Assembly: GCA_964647905.1 (NCBI GenBank)
Contig: CAZYJR010000046.1
Coordinates: forward strand, 1-22,497
Origin: CAZYJR01 sp964647905
GTDB lineage: Bacteria > Desulfobacterota > DSM-4660 > Desulfatiglandales > HGW-15
Direction: 5' to 3'
DNA: 22,497 nucleotides
This document shows, piece after piece, positions 5,622-14,334 of the stretch. The position numbers were made by a program, and so were the translations under genes. The notes under the pieces were generated by a model, which was not told where the DNA came from, ran no database searches, and saw nothing but the letters and a program-made list of their open reading frames with translations. Numbering within the stretch: position 1 is the stretch's first letter; each line of letters begins with the position of its first letter.

Positions 5622-6566
5622 ATGGAAAGGGTGGTTGCTCGTGGTATGCGACTGGAAGACCCCATAGAGCGCTTCTTGGCGCACCTGGAGGCCGAGAGGA
5701 ATTACTCCGGTCACACCGTGCGCAGCTACAGGGTCGACCTGGAGCAGTTCATGGACTTTGTGGAGGAAAAGGGCGTGGAGCTGCACCCCGGTAACAGGGA
5801 AGGAAGCGCCCGAACGGATTACCTGGTCCTCAGGGAATACCTGGGCAGCCTCCATGGGCGGTATCAGCGGAGCACCGTGGCCCGGAAGATCTCCGCGGTT
5901 CGGTCGTTTTTCGCCTTCTTGGAGAAAAGAGGCATGCTGGATCACAACCCGGCGGAAGGGGTTTCCACCCCCAAGCAAGGGGTCCATATTCCCGCTCATC
6001 TACCGGTGGACGACATGTTCCGGCTGCTGGAGGGGCCGGACGCCTTGAATGTGCTCGGGCTCAGGGATCTGGCCATAATGGAGACCCTGTACTCGTCGGG
6101 GCTTCGGGTGAGCGAGCTCGCCGGGCTGGACCTGTCCGACCTGGACTTCGACGGGCGTCTGGTCAGGGTGACCGGCAAAGGCGGCCGCGAGCGGGTGGTG
6201 CCCATAGGGCGGACCGCCCTGGACGTGCTCCGCCGCTATCTTACCCGGACCTCGGAGATAAGGTCCAAGGTCTGGGGAGGGGCCGATCGCGGGGCCCTGT
6301 TTCTCAATCACCGCGGGGGGCGTCTGACTACGAGGAGCATTTCCCGGATAATCAAGAAGTACGCCGCCCGGTGCGGACTGCCCGGCGAGGTCTCCCCCCA
6401 CGCCCTCAGGCACACCTTCGCCACCCATATGCTGGACGGGGGCGCGGATCTGCGCTCGGTGCAGGAGCTGCTGGGACACGCCAGCCTTTCCACCACCCAG
6501 AAATACACGCATGTGAGCCTTGACCGCCTGATGGCGGTCTATGACAAGGCGCATCCCCGACGCTGA
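5622..6566 (+). CDS. xerC: Tyrosine recombinase XerC
   Basis: XerC works with XerD at dif sites to resolve chromosome dimers. The 314-aa protein has an N-terminal SAM-like core-binding domain (about residues 10-110) and a C-terminal catalytic domain with all six active-site residues: Arg162 (SGLRVSEL), Lys186 (TGKGGRER), His260 and Arg263 (HALRHTFATHM), His286 (LLGHAS) and the nucleophile Tyr295 (QKYTHV). The position directly before hslVU is a common arrangement for xerC and argues against a phage or integron integrase. ATG 5646 (Met9) is a better start than 5622: it is preceded by AAAGGGTGG, and the promoter would leave almost no leader for 5622. Confidence 0.92.
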   Translation: MERVVARGMRLEDPIERFLAHLEAERNYSGHTVRSYRVDLEQFMDFVEEKGVELHPGNREGSARTDYLVLREYLGSLHGRYQRSTVARKISAVRSFFAFLEKRGMLDHNPAEGVSTPKQGVHIPAHLPVDDMFRLLEGPDALNVLGLRDLAIMETLYSSGLRVSELAGLDLSDLDFDGRLVRVTGKGGRERVVPIGRTALDVLRRYLTRTSEIRSKVWGGADRGALFLNHRGGRLTTRSISRIIKKYAARCGLPGEVSPHALRHTFATHMLDGGADLRSVQELLGHASLSTTQKYTHVSLDRLMAVYDKAHPRR

Positions 6567-6567
6567 G

Positions 6568-6602
6568 GCCGGTCCCGGGCCCGAGCGGGGCCCGCGGTCG
6601 GC
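6568..6602 (+). other. Strong GC-rich hairpin after xerC
   Basis: The stem GCCG-GT-C-c-CGGGCCC (6568-6582) pairs with GGGCCCG onwards to CGGC (6588-6602) around a GAGCG loop, with two G-U pairs and one mismatch. No U-tract follows. It may attenuate read-through into hslVU or protect the upstream mRNA; it is not a classical terminator. Confidence 0.5.
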
Positions 6603-6671
6603 TTGAATGAAAAGACGGCGTGCGCGCGGGTGCGCCGCCGGGGCATGTAGAGAGGGGGGAAGTCAAGGGCC

Positions 6672-7235
6672 GTGAGCAATGGAATGAGCCGGGGATTCCG
6701 ATCCACCACCATCCTGTCCGTGCGCAAGGACGGCCGTGCGGTAATGGCGTGCGACGGGCAGGTCACACTGGGCGAGACCGTAATGAAGCACCGGGCCAAC
6801 AAGCTCCGTTTCCTCTACGGGGACCGGGTCCTGGTGGGGTTCGCAGGGGCGTCCGCCGACGCCTTCACCCTGTTCGAGAGGCTGGAGGGAAGGCTGGAGC
6901 AGTTCAACGGAAACCTGATGCGGGCCGCGGTGGAGCTTGCCAAGGACTGGCGTCTGGACAAGGTCCTGAGGAGGCTGGAGGCCCTGCTGCTGGCCATGGA
7001 CCGCGAGCACACCTTCATTCTCTCCGGGACGGGCGACGTCATCGAGCCGGACGAGGAGGTGGCGGCCATCGGTTCGGGCGGGCCCTACGCCTTGGCCGCG
7101 GCCAGGGCCCTGGCGGCCCACTCTTCCATGGATGCGCCCGCCGTGGCCAAGGAGGCCATGACCATCGCCGCTTCCATCTGCCTGTATACCAACGATATCA
7201 TCCTGGTGGAAGAAGTGGGCGGGGAGGAATCTTGA
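6672..7235 (+). CDS. hslV: ATP-dependent protease proteolytic subunit HslV (ClpQ)
   Basis: HslV is the N-terminal-threonine peptidase of the HslUV protease, a double hexamer capped by HslU. The mature N-terminus would be TTILSVRKDG. With the GTG start at 6672, the catalytic Thr is residue 12 after an 11-residue propeptide, while ATG 6684 (Met5) would leave 7. The other active-site residues are in place by position: Asp28 (equivalent to D17), Lys44 (K33) and Ser135 in GSGGPYA (S124). One oddity is CDGQVTLG, where HslV normally has GDGQ, and Ser rather than Gly before the Thr pair. A GGGGGGA lies about 11 bases before GTG. The stop overlaps the hslU start by one base (TGATG). Confidence 0.93.
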   Translation: MSNGMSRGFRSTTILSVRKDGRAVMACDGQVTLGETVMKHRANKLRFLYGDRVLVGFAGASADAFTLFERLEGRLEQFNGNLMRAAVELAKDWRLDKVLRRLEALLLAMDREHTFILSGTGDVIEPDEEVAAIGSGGPYALAAARALAAHSSMDAPAVAKEAMTIAASICLYTNDIILVEEVGGEES

Positions 7236-8641
7236 TGGAATCCACCCGGGAGACGCAAGCCGAAGAGATGAGGGTGCTGACCCCCAGGGAGATCGTCTCG
7301 GAGCTGGACAAGTACATCATCGGCCAGGACGAGGCCAAGCGCTCCGTGGCCATAGCGCTCCGCAACCGCTGGCGCCGCCAGCAGGTGCCCAGTGACCTGC
7401 GGGACGAGATCGCCCCCAAGAACATCATAATGATAGGACCCACCGGCGTGGGCAAGACCGAGATAGCCCGGAGGCTGGCAAGGCTGGCCAACTCCCCGTT
7501 CCTCAAGGTGGAGGCCACGAAGTTCACCGAGGTGGGCTACGTGGGGCGGGATGTGGAGTCCATAGTTCGGGACCTGACCGAGCTCGCGGTCAACATGGCC
7601 AAGAAGGCGGAGCAGCAGAGGGTGGAGCCCAAGGCCAGGGAGCTGGCCGAGGAGAGGCTCCTGGATATACTGCTCCCCAAGCGCAAGCAGGAAGGCGGCG
7701 AGGGGGAAGAGGGCGAGAAGGAGAAGGCCCTGGAGATAGTCCGGGCCGAGAAGCCCGAGGGCGACACCACCCGGGACAAGCTCAGGCGCATGCTGAGGGG
7801 GGGGAAGCTGGACAACCGCTACGTGGAGCTGGAGGTCTCACAGCAGAGCGTTCCCATGATAGAGGTCCTCTCGAGTGCGGGCATGGAGGAGATGGAGTTC
7901 AACATGAAGGAGGTCTTCGGGAACCTCTTCCCTTCCAAGAAGAAGAGGCGCAGGGTCAAGGTCCCGGAGGCGGCCGAGATCCTGTCCCAGGAGGAGTCGC
8001 AGAAGCTCATCGACATGGACAAGTGCGTGGAGGAGGCGGTCCGCATCACCGAGCAGAACGGGATAATCTTCCTGGACGAGCTGGACAAGGTGGCCGGGGC
8101 CGAATCCGGGCAGGGCCCGGATGTCTCCAGGGAGGGGGTGCAGCGGGACCTGCTTCCCATAGTGGAGGGGTCCACGGTCACCACCAAGTACGGGATGGTG
8201 AAAACGGACCATATCCTTTTCATAGCCGCCGGGGCCTTTAACATCAGCAAGCCCTCGGACCTCCTCCCGGAGCTCCAGGGGCGGTTCCCGATAAGGGTGG
8301 AGCTGGATTCCCTGACCACGGAGGACTTCATACGCATCCTCAAGGAGCCCAAGAACGCCCTGATAACCCAGTACAAGGCGCTGCTGGAGACCGAGGGAAT
8401 AGAGCTCCGCTTCCGGGAGGAGGCGGTGGAGGAGCTCGCCTCTTTTTCCAGCAGGGTCAACGAGACCACCGAGAACATCGGGGCCAGGAGGCTCCACACG
8501 GTGATGGAGAAGCTGCTCGACGAGGTCTCCTTCGACGCCCCGGACATGGGGGCCGAGGCGGTGGTGATCGACCGCCGATACGTAAGAGACAAGCTCGAAG
8601 GGATACTGGAGGATGAGAACCTCAGCCGCTACATCCTCTGA
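7235..8641 (+). CDS. hslU: HslUV protease ATPase subunit HslU (ClpY)
   Basis: HslU is the AAA+ unfoldase that feeds substrates to HslV. The 468-aa protein has Walker A GPTGVGKT (residues 68-75), the pore loop GYVG (101-104), and a charged, variable I-domain (about 120-250) rich in Glu and Lys. Walker B IIFLDELDK (277-285), the arginine finger region GRFPIR (349-354), sensor-2 GARR (416-419) and the C-terminal LSRYIL tail, which inserts into HslV, complete it. The frame is open far upstream of the true start, but ATG 7235 has GGGGAGGA 6 bases before it and overlaps the hslV stop, giving the usual coupled pair. Confidence 0.95.
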   Translation: MESTRETQAEEMRVLTPREIVSELDKYIIGQDEAKRSVAIALRNRWRRQQVPSDLRDEIAPKNIIMIGPTGVGKTEIARRLARLANSPFLKVEATKFTEVGYVGRDVESIVRDLTELAVNMAKKAEQQRVEPKARELAEERLLDILLPKRKQEGGEGEEGEKEKALEIVRAEKPEGDTTRDKLRRMLRGGKLDNRYVELEVSQQSVPMIEVLSSAGMEEMEFNMKEVFGNLFPSKKKRRRVKVPEAAEILSQEESQKLIDMDKCVEEAVRITEQNGIIFLDELDKVAGAESGQGPDVSREGVQRDLLPIVEGSTVTTKYGMVKTDHILFIAAGAFNISKPSDLLPELQGRFPIRVELDSLTTEDFIRILKEPKNALITQYKALLETEGIELRFREEAVEELASFSSRVNETTENIGARRLHTVMEKLLDEVSFDAPDMGAEAVVIDRRYVRDKLEGILEDENLSRYIL

Positions 8642-8662
8642 TCGGATCGGAGGGGCGCCGGA

Positions 8663-9550
8663 ATGATCCCCGAGGAGCTCATGGACAGGGCCAAGGTGCT
8701 GATCGAGGCCCTGCCCTACATCAGGCGCTTCGCCGAGGCCACGGTGGTGGTCAAGTACGGCGGCCACGCCATGGTAGACGAGGACCTGAAGCGCAACTTC
8801 GCCCTGGACGTCATCTTGATGAAGTTCGTGGGGATGCACCCCGTGGTGGTCCACGGAGGGGGGCCCCAGATCAAGGACTTCCTGGGCAGGCTCTCCATCG
8901 AGAGCGAGTTCATAGACGGGATGAGGGTGACAGACAGCCGGACCATGGACGTGGTGGAGATGGTCCTGGTGGGAAAGGTCAACAAGGAGATCGTGGCCCT
9001 GATAAACGCCCACGGGGGCAGGTGCGTAGGGCTCTCGGGCAAGGACGGCGGGCTGATCACCGCGCGCAAGATGCGCTACGTAAGGAACAAGGGCGCGGAC
9101 GAGCCGCCCGAGATCATAGACATGGGCATGGTGGGCGAGATAACCTCTGTGGACGGCAGGGTCCTGGAGGGCCTCCTCCGCGAGCAGTTCATTCCGGTGA
9201 TAGCGCCCGTGGGGGCCGGCGAGCAAGGGGAGACCTACAACATAAACGCGGACGTGGTGGCGGGCCGCATCGCCGCGTCTCTCAAGGCGCGGAAGCTGGT
9301 GCTCCTCACCGATACCGAAGGGGTGCTGGACCGGGAGGGGGGGCTGATTTCCACCCTGGGCCGCGAGGATGCGCTGGGGTTGATCGAGGACGGGACCATC
9401 CAAGGCGGAATGATCCCCAAGGTCCGCTGCTGCCTGGAGGCGCTCCGGGGCGGGGTGGGCAAGGCGCATATACTGGACGGCAGGAAGGAGCATGCCATCC
9501 TGCTCGAGATCTTCACCAACGCGGGCGTGGGGACCGAGATCATCGGTTGA
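8663..9550 (+). CDS. argB: Acetylglutamate kinase
   Basis: ArgB phosphorylates N-acetylglutamate in the second step of arginine synthesis. The 295-aa protein of the amino-acid-kinase fold has the ATP/phosphate-binding KYGGHAM (residues 31-37), the substrate-binding HGGGPQI (64-70) and GLSGKDGG (123-130). About 25 residues precede the first strand (IPEELMDRAKVLIEALPYIRRF). This matches the N-terminal helix found in hexameric, arginine-inhibited kinases, so feedback inhibition by arginine is likely. It starts 21 bases after hslU with GGAGGGG upstream and opens the arginine block. argA/argJ and argC are not in the window. Confidence 0.95.
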   Translation: MIPEELMDRAKVLIEALPYIRRFAEATVVVKYGGHAMVDEDLKRNFALDVILMKFVGMHPVVVHGGGPQIKDFLGRLSIESEFIDGMRVTDSRTMDVVEMVLVGKVNKEIVALINAHGGRCVGLSGKDGGLITARKMRYVRNKGADEPPEIIDMGMVGEITSVDGRVLEGLLREQFIPVIAPVGAGEQGETYNINADVVAGRIAASLKARKLVLLTDTEGVLDREGGLISTLGREDALGLIEDGTIQGGMIPKVRCCLEALRGGVGKAHILDGRKEHAILLEIFTNAGVGTEIIG

Positions 9551-9593
9551 CGCCCGGGCGGTGCGGCATGAGACGAGAGAGAGGAAAAGGGAG

Positions 9594-10790
9594 ATGAGCG
9601 AGGATCGGGCGTCAATAGCCGAAACCGCGGATAAGTATCTCTTCGAGACCTACGGAAAGAGGCCCCTCACCCTGGTGCGCGGCGAGGGGTGCCGGGTCTG
9701 GGACGAGGCGGGCAGGGAATACCTGGATTTCGTGGGGGGAATAGCGGTCTGCGCATTGGGGCACAGCGCACCCCTGGTGACCCGCATCCTGGAGGAACAG
9801 TCCCGCACCCTGGTCCACGTATCCAACCTCTACTACACGGTCCCGCAGGTGGAGCTGGCCCGCCTCCTGGTGGAGAACTCCTTTGCCGACCGGGTCTTTT
9901 TCTGCAACTCCGGGGCCGAGGCCAATGAGGCCGCGATAAAGCTCGCCAGGCGGCACTCCCATGAAAAGTACGGACCCGGGAGATTCAACATCGTCTGCAT
10001 GGAGAACTCCTTCCACGGAAGGACCATGGGGACGCTTTCGGCCACCGGGCAGGAGAAGGTGCGCAAGGGCTACGACCCCCTGCTGGAGGGGTTCCGGTTC
10101 GTGCCTTTCAACGACGCCGGCGCCCTGGCCCGGGCCCTGGACCAGACCGTCTGCGCGGTGATGCTGGAGCCCGTCCAGGGGGAGGGGGGCGTGGTCTGCC
10201 CCGAGGAGGGCTATCTCCGGGAGGCGGCTTCGTTGTGCAGGGAGCGCGACGTGCTCCTGATAATGGACGAGGTCCAGGTGGGCATGGGCCGGACCGGGCA
10301 TCTCTTCGCCCACCAGGGATTCGGGGTGACGCCCGACATCATGACCCTGGCAAAGGCCCTGGGAAACGGCGTCCCCATAGGGGCGATGCTATCGGTGGAG
10401 GCCCTTGCCGGGTCCTTCCCCGCGGGGAGCCATGCCTCCACCTTCGGGGGGAGCCCGCTGGTAACAGCGGTTGCAGGCGGCGTCTTGAAGAGCCTCCTGC
10501 ATGACGGCTGGATCGAGAACGCCCGCGAGACCGGGCTGTACTTCAAGGCGGCCCTGGAGGGACTCAAGGGGGAGCACGAGTGCGTCAGGGAGGTGAGGGG
10601 CCTGGGCCTGATCCTCGGGATGGAGCTCGACCGCCCGGCCGGACCGGTCGTGGACGCCTGCAGGGACAAGGGCTTTCTCCTCAACTGCACCCGGGACTCG
10701 GTCCTCAGGTTCATCCCCCCGCTTATCGTCACCCGCCGGGAGGTGGAGCTCCTTGTGGACTGCCTGGACAAGGTGCTGGGAGAGCTCTGA
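9594..10790 (+). CDS. argD: Acetylornithine aminotransferase (class III PLP enzyme)
   Basis: ArgD converts N-acetylglutamate semialdehyde to N-acetylornithine. The 398-aa protein shows CNSGAEANEAAIK (residues 104-116), ENSFHGRT (137-144), LEPVQGEGG (191-199), the PLP-ring-binding Asp225 in IMDEVQVGMGRTG and the Schiff-base Lys254 in AKALGNG. The frame is open from 9492 inside argB, but ATG 9594, preceded by GGAAAAGGGAG, fits the family N-terminus. Some ArgD enzymes also act on succinyl-diaminopimelate in lysine synthesis; with dapL present that is not needed here. Confidence 0.95.
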   Translation: MSEDRASIAETADKYLFETYGKRPLTLVRGEGCRVWDEAGREYLDFVGGIAVCALGHSAPLVTRILEEQSRTLVHVSNLYYTVPQVELARLLVENSFADRVFFCNSGAEANEAAIKLARRHSHEKYGPGRFNIVCMENSFHGRTMGTLSATGQEKVRKGYDPLLEGFRFVPFNDAGALARALDQTVCAVMLEPVQGEGGVVCPEEGYLREAASLCRERDVLLIMDEVQVGMGRTGHLFAHQGFGVTPDIMTLAKALGNGVPIGAMLSVEALAGSFPAGSHASTFGGSPLVTAVAGGVLKSLLHDGWIENARETGLYFKAALEGLKGEHECVREVRGLGLILGMELDRPAGPVVDACRDKGFLLNCTRDSVLRFIPPLIVTRREVELLVDCLDKVLGEL

Positions 10791-10794
10791 TGCC

Positions 10795-11700
10795 ATGAAA
10801 AGAGACCTGCTCACCATACGCGATCTCAAGAGAGAGGAAATCCTGGGCCTTATCCGGAGGGCCCTGGAGATCAAGCGCTCCGGCCGGAGGGCGGGCGGGG
10901 CCCTGGCCGGCAGGACCCTGGGGCTGATCTTCGAGAAGAGCTCCACCAGGACACGGGTGTCTTTCGAGACGGCCATGCTCCGCTCGGGAGGCCGGACCGT
11001 GTTCATGCACAGCTCGGACACCCAGATAGCCAGGGACGAGCCCGTGGCCGATACCGCACGGGTGCTCTCCCGGTACCTGGACGGGCTGGTCGTGCGCGCC
11101 TACTCCCAGGCCATGGTGGAGGAGATGGCCGAGTGGGCGGAGATCCCGGTCATAAACGCACTTACCGACAGCTTTCATCCGTGCCAGATCCTGAGCGATC
11201 TCATGACCATAACCGAGAAGCGAGGGGGCCTGGAAGGGCTCAGGGCGGCCTGGATCGGCGACGGAAACAACGTGGCCCGCTCCTGGATAAACGCGGCATC
11301 GGTGGTGGGCTTCGACCTGACCCTGGCCTGCCCGCCGGCCTACGCCCCGGGCGCCGACGTCCTTGATCGGGCGGGGGCCAACGTCAGGGTGGTCTCGGAC
11401 CCCGAGGAGGCCGCCCGGGGGGCCCATGCCCTCAACACGGACGCCTGGGCCAGCATGGGCCAGGAGGAGGAGTGGGAGAGGCGCAGGAGGGACTTCCAGG
11501 GCTACCGGGTGGACAGGGCCCTGGTCAAGGCCGCCGCACCGGATGTCCTGGTCATGCACTGCCTCCCGGCACACCGGGGCGAGGAAATAAACGAGGAGGT
11601 CCTGGAAGGGCCGGAATCCGTGGTGTTTGATCAGGCCGAGAACAAGATGCACCTTCACCAGGCGCTCCTGGAGATGCTGCTCGGGGATGACGGAGACTGA
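10795..11700 (+). CDS. argF: Ornithine carbamoyltransferase
   Basis: ArgF makes citrulline from ornithine and carbamoyl phosphate. The 301-aa protein has the carbamoyl-phosphate site STRTR (residues 50-54), HPCQ (128-131), the ornithine loop DAWASMG (216-222) and the catalytic HCLPAHRGEE (255-264). DAWASMG and HCLP identify it as ornithine rather than aspartate carbamoyltransferase. It starts 4 bases after the argD stop, with GGAGAG about 10 bases upstream. Confidence 0.95.
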   Translation: MKRDLLTIRDLKREEILGLIRRALEIKRSGRRAGGALAGRTLGLIFEKSSTRTRVSFETAMLRSGGRTVFMHSSDTQIARDEPVADTARVLSRYLDGLVVRAYSQAMVEEMAEWAEIPVINALTDSFHPCQILSDLMTITEKRGGLEGLRAAWIGDGNNVARSWINAASVVGFDLTLACPPAYAPGADVLDRAGANVRVVSDPEEAARGAHALNTDAWASMGQEEEWERRRRDFQGYRVDRALVKAAAPDVLVMHCLPAHRGEEINEEVLEGPESVVFDQAENKMHLHQALLEMLLGDDGD

Positions 11701-11704
11701 GGCG

Positions 11705-12919
11705 ATGAGCGGAAGAGGAAAGAAAGTGGAGAAGATAGTCCTGGCCTACTCCGGGGGGTTGGATACCTCGGTGATCCTGGCCTGGTTGAAGGAGAGGTAC
11801 GGGTGCCCGGTGGCGGCATATGCGGCGGACCTGGGCCAGGGGGACGACATGGAGGCCGTGCGGCGAAAGGCCCTGGCCACCGGCGCCGAGGAGGCGGTGG
11901 TGGAGGACCTCCGCGAGGAGTTCGTAAAGGACTACGTCTGGCCGGCCCTTCGGGCCAATGCGGTCTACGAGTCCGGGTATCTATTGGGGACCTCCCTGGC
12001 CCGCCCCCTGATCGCCCGCAGGCAGGTGGAAGCGGCGAGGAGCACCGGGGCGGACGCCTTGAGCCATGGTGCCACGGGCAAGGGAAACGACCAGGTGAGG
12101 TTCGAGATGGCCTATACGGCCCTCGCCCCCGATCTGGAGATCATAGCCCCCTGGCGGGTGTGGGATTTCAAGGGGCGGGAGGACCTGATCGCGTTCGCCA
12201 GGGAAAAGGGCATCCCGGTCCCGGTGACCAAGGAAAAGCCCTACTCCAGCGACGCCAACCTGCTGCACATAAGCTTTGAGGGCGGCATACTGGAAGACCC
12301 GTGGATGGAGCCCCCGGAGGACATGTTCGTGATGAGCGCGTCCCCGGAGTCGGCCCCGGACCGGCCCGAGTACGTGGAAATCGAGTTCCGAAACGGCGAC
12401 CCCGTGGCCCTGGAAGGCGACAGGCTCTCCCCGGCCGGGATCCTGGCCCGGACCAACGAGCTGGGAGGGAGGCACGGGATCGGCCGGGTGGACATCGTGG
12501 AGAACAGGTACGTGGGCATGAAGTCCAGGGGCGTCTACGAGACACCGGGCGGCACCATCCTCAGGATAGCCCATCAGGCCATGGAGTCCCTGACCATGGA
12601 CCGGGAGGTGATGCACATAAGGGACGGGCTGATCCCGCGCTATGCAGAGGCCGTATACTACGGCTACTGGTTCGCCCCGGAGATGCGCATGCTCCAAGCC
12701 TTGATGGACGAGGCCCAGAGGGACGTGAGCGGCGTGGTCCGCCTCAAGCTCTATAAGGGGAACTGCACCGTGGCGGGCAGGAGGTCGGACAAGTCCCTGT
12801 ACGACACCGAGTTCGTGACCTTCGAGGAGGACGAGGTCTATGACCAGGAGGACGCGGGCGGGTTCATACGCCTGAACGCCCTTCGGTTGAAGATCGCCCG
12901 CCTCTCCGGTCGTGCATAG
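11705..12919 (+). CDS. argG: Argininosuccinate synthase
   Basis: ArgG joins citrulline and aspartate using ATP. The 404-aa protein carries the PP-loop AYSGGLDTS (residues 14-22) and the SHGATGKGNDQVRFE segment (120-134) that binds nucleotide and substrates. Length matches the usual 400-residue type I enzyme. ATG 11705 comes 4 bases after argF; an in-frame ATG at 11687, inside argF, is less likely because it lacks a proper ribosome-binding site. Confidence 0.95.
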   Translation: MSGRGKKVEKIVLAYSGGLDTSVILAWLKERYGCPVAAYAADLGQGDDMEAVRRKALATGAEEAVVEDLREEFVKDYVWPALRANAVYESGYLLGTSLARPLIARRQVEAARSTGADALSHGATGKGNDQVRFEMAYTALAPDLEIIAPWRVWDFKGREDLIAFAREKGIPVPVTKEKPYSSDANLLHISFEGGILEDPWMEPPEDMFVMSASPESAPDRPEYVEIEFRNGDPVALEGDRLSPAGILARTNELGGRHGIGRVDIVENRYVGMKSRGVYETPGGTILRIAHQAMESLTMDREVMHIRDGLIPRYAEAVYYGYWFAPEMRMLQALMDEAQRDVSGVVRLKLYKGNCTVAGRRSDKSLYDTEFVTFEEDEVYDQEDAGGFIRLNALRLKIARLSGRA

Positions 12920-12954
12920 CCCGAAGGCGGATCCGGGCTCAAAGGGGAAGGATC

Positions 12955-14334
12955 ATGGGTGAGAAGGTCTGGGGAGGGCGCTTCCGCGAGGAGCTCGACC
13001 GGGTCCTGGACAGGTTCAACGCCTCCCTCGGCTTTGATATGCGCCTCTACCCGCAGGACATCAGGGGGAGCGCGGCGCACTGCAGGATGCTGGCCGAGCG
13101 GGGGATCCTGGACCAGGAAGAGGCGGCCCGGATCATGGCCGGCTTGGAGGAGATCCGGGAGGAGCTGGACCGAGGAGAGCACGGCCCCGGAGAGGGCCAC
13201 GAGGACGTCCACTCCCTGGTGGAGTCCCTGCTGGTGAGAAAGGTCGGTCCGGTGGGCGAGAAGCTCCACACCGCCAGGAGCCGGAACGACCAGGTGGCCC
13301 TGGACGAGCGCCTGTACGTGCGGGAGGCCGTAGAGGAGGTCCGCGCCCTCATTAGGGAGATGCAGGCCGCCCTGGTGGGCCAAGCCGAGGCCAACCCGGA
13401 TTTGATCCTCCCGGGCTACACCCACCTCCAGAGGGCGCAGCCCGTGCTCCTGGCACACCACCTGATGGCCTACGTGGAGATGCTGGGAAGGGACCGGGAC
13501 CGGCTCGGCGAATCCCTGGCCAGGGTGAACGTCATGCCCCTGGGAAGCGCCGCACTGGCAGGGTCCACCTTTGACCTGGACAGGGACATGGTGGCGGCCG
13601 AGCTGGGATTCGAGAGGATCTCCAGGAACAGCATGGACGCGGTGAGCGACCGGGATTTCGTGCTGGAGTTCCTCTCCGCCTGCTCCATACTGATGATGCA
13701 CATGAGCCGCCTGAGCGAGGAGATCATCCTCTGGTCCAGCCAGGAGTTCGGGTTCGTGTCCCTCCCGGACTCGTTCTGCACGGGCAGCAGCATAATGCCC
13801 CAGAAGAAGAACCCGGACCTGCCCGAGCTGGTGCGTGGAAAGACCGGCCGGGTCTACGGGAACCTCATGGCCCTCCTGACCGCGATGAAAGGGCTCCCGC
13901 TCGCTTACAACAAGGACATGCAGGAGGACAAGGAGCGGCTCTTCGATACCGCGGACACGGTGACCGACTCGTTGGAGGTCATGACAAGGCTCCTGCGGCA
14001 TATCTCCTTCCAGGGCGGGGCCATGAAAAGGGCGGTGGAAAAGGGCTTCCTGGCGGCCACTGACCTGGCCGACTACCTGGTCCTGCGCGGGGTCACATTC
14101 AGGAAGGCCCACGAGGTGGTGGGCAGGATGGTGACCCACGCCCTTGACAAGGGCCTGGAGCTCCATGAGCTCCCCCTGGAGGAGATGAAGGCCTTTTCCG
14201 AAGAGATCGAGGAGGGGGTCTACGAGTGGCTCGATCCGGCGCGCTGCCTCACCCGCCGGAACCTCCCCGGCGGTACCGGCCCGGATGCGGTAAGGGAGGC
14301 CATCCGAGAGGTAAAGGAGGAGATCGGACTGTGA
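12955..14334 (+). CDS. argH: Argininosuccinate lyase
   Basis: ArgH splits argininosuccinate into arginine and fumarate, the last step of the pathway. The 459-aa protein of the fumarase/aspartase superfamily has TARSRNDQ (residues 107-114), THLQRAQP (156-163) with a conserved His, and the superfamily signature GSSIMPQKKNPD (277-288) holding the catalytic serine loop. AAAGGGGAAGG precedes the ATG. The TGA overlaps the GTG of the lipoprotein gene (GTGA), so translation of the two is coupled. Confidence 0.95.
   Translation: MGEKVWGGRFREELDRVLDRFNASLGFDMRLYPQDIRGSAAHCRMLAERGILDQEEAARIMAGLEEIREELDRGEHGPGEGHEDVHSLVESLLVRKVGPVGEKLHTARSRNDQVALDERLYVREAVEEVRALIREMQAALVGQAEANPDLILPGYTHLQRAQPVLLAHHLMAYVEMLGRDRDRLGESLARVNVMPLGSAALAGSTFDLDRDMVAAELGFERISRNSMDAVSDRDFVLEFLSACSILMMHMSRLSEEIILWSSQEFGFVSLPDSFCTGSSIMPQKKNPDLPELVRGKTGRVYGNLMALLTAMKGLPLAYNKDMQEDKERLFDTADTVTDSLEVMTRLLRHISFQGGAMKRAVEKGFLAATDLADYLVLRGVTFRKAHEVVGRMVTHALDKGLELHELPLEEMKAFSEEIEEGVYEWLDPARCLTRRNLPGGTGPDAVREAIREVKEEIGL

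Noticed and set aside
6620..7234. Upstream extension of the hslU frame
   Set aside because: It is the second frame of hslV; the coupled ATG 7235 with its ribosome-binding site is the true start.
7838..9493. Long minus-strand open frame opposite hslU and argB
   Set aside because: It is a GC-rich shadow of two certain genes, low-complexity in His, Leu and Gly, with no recognisable domain.
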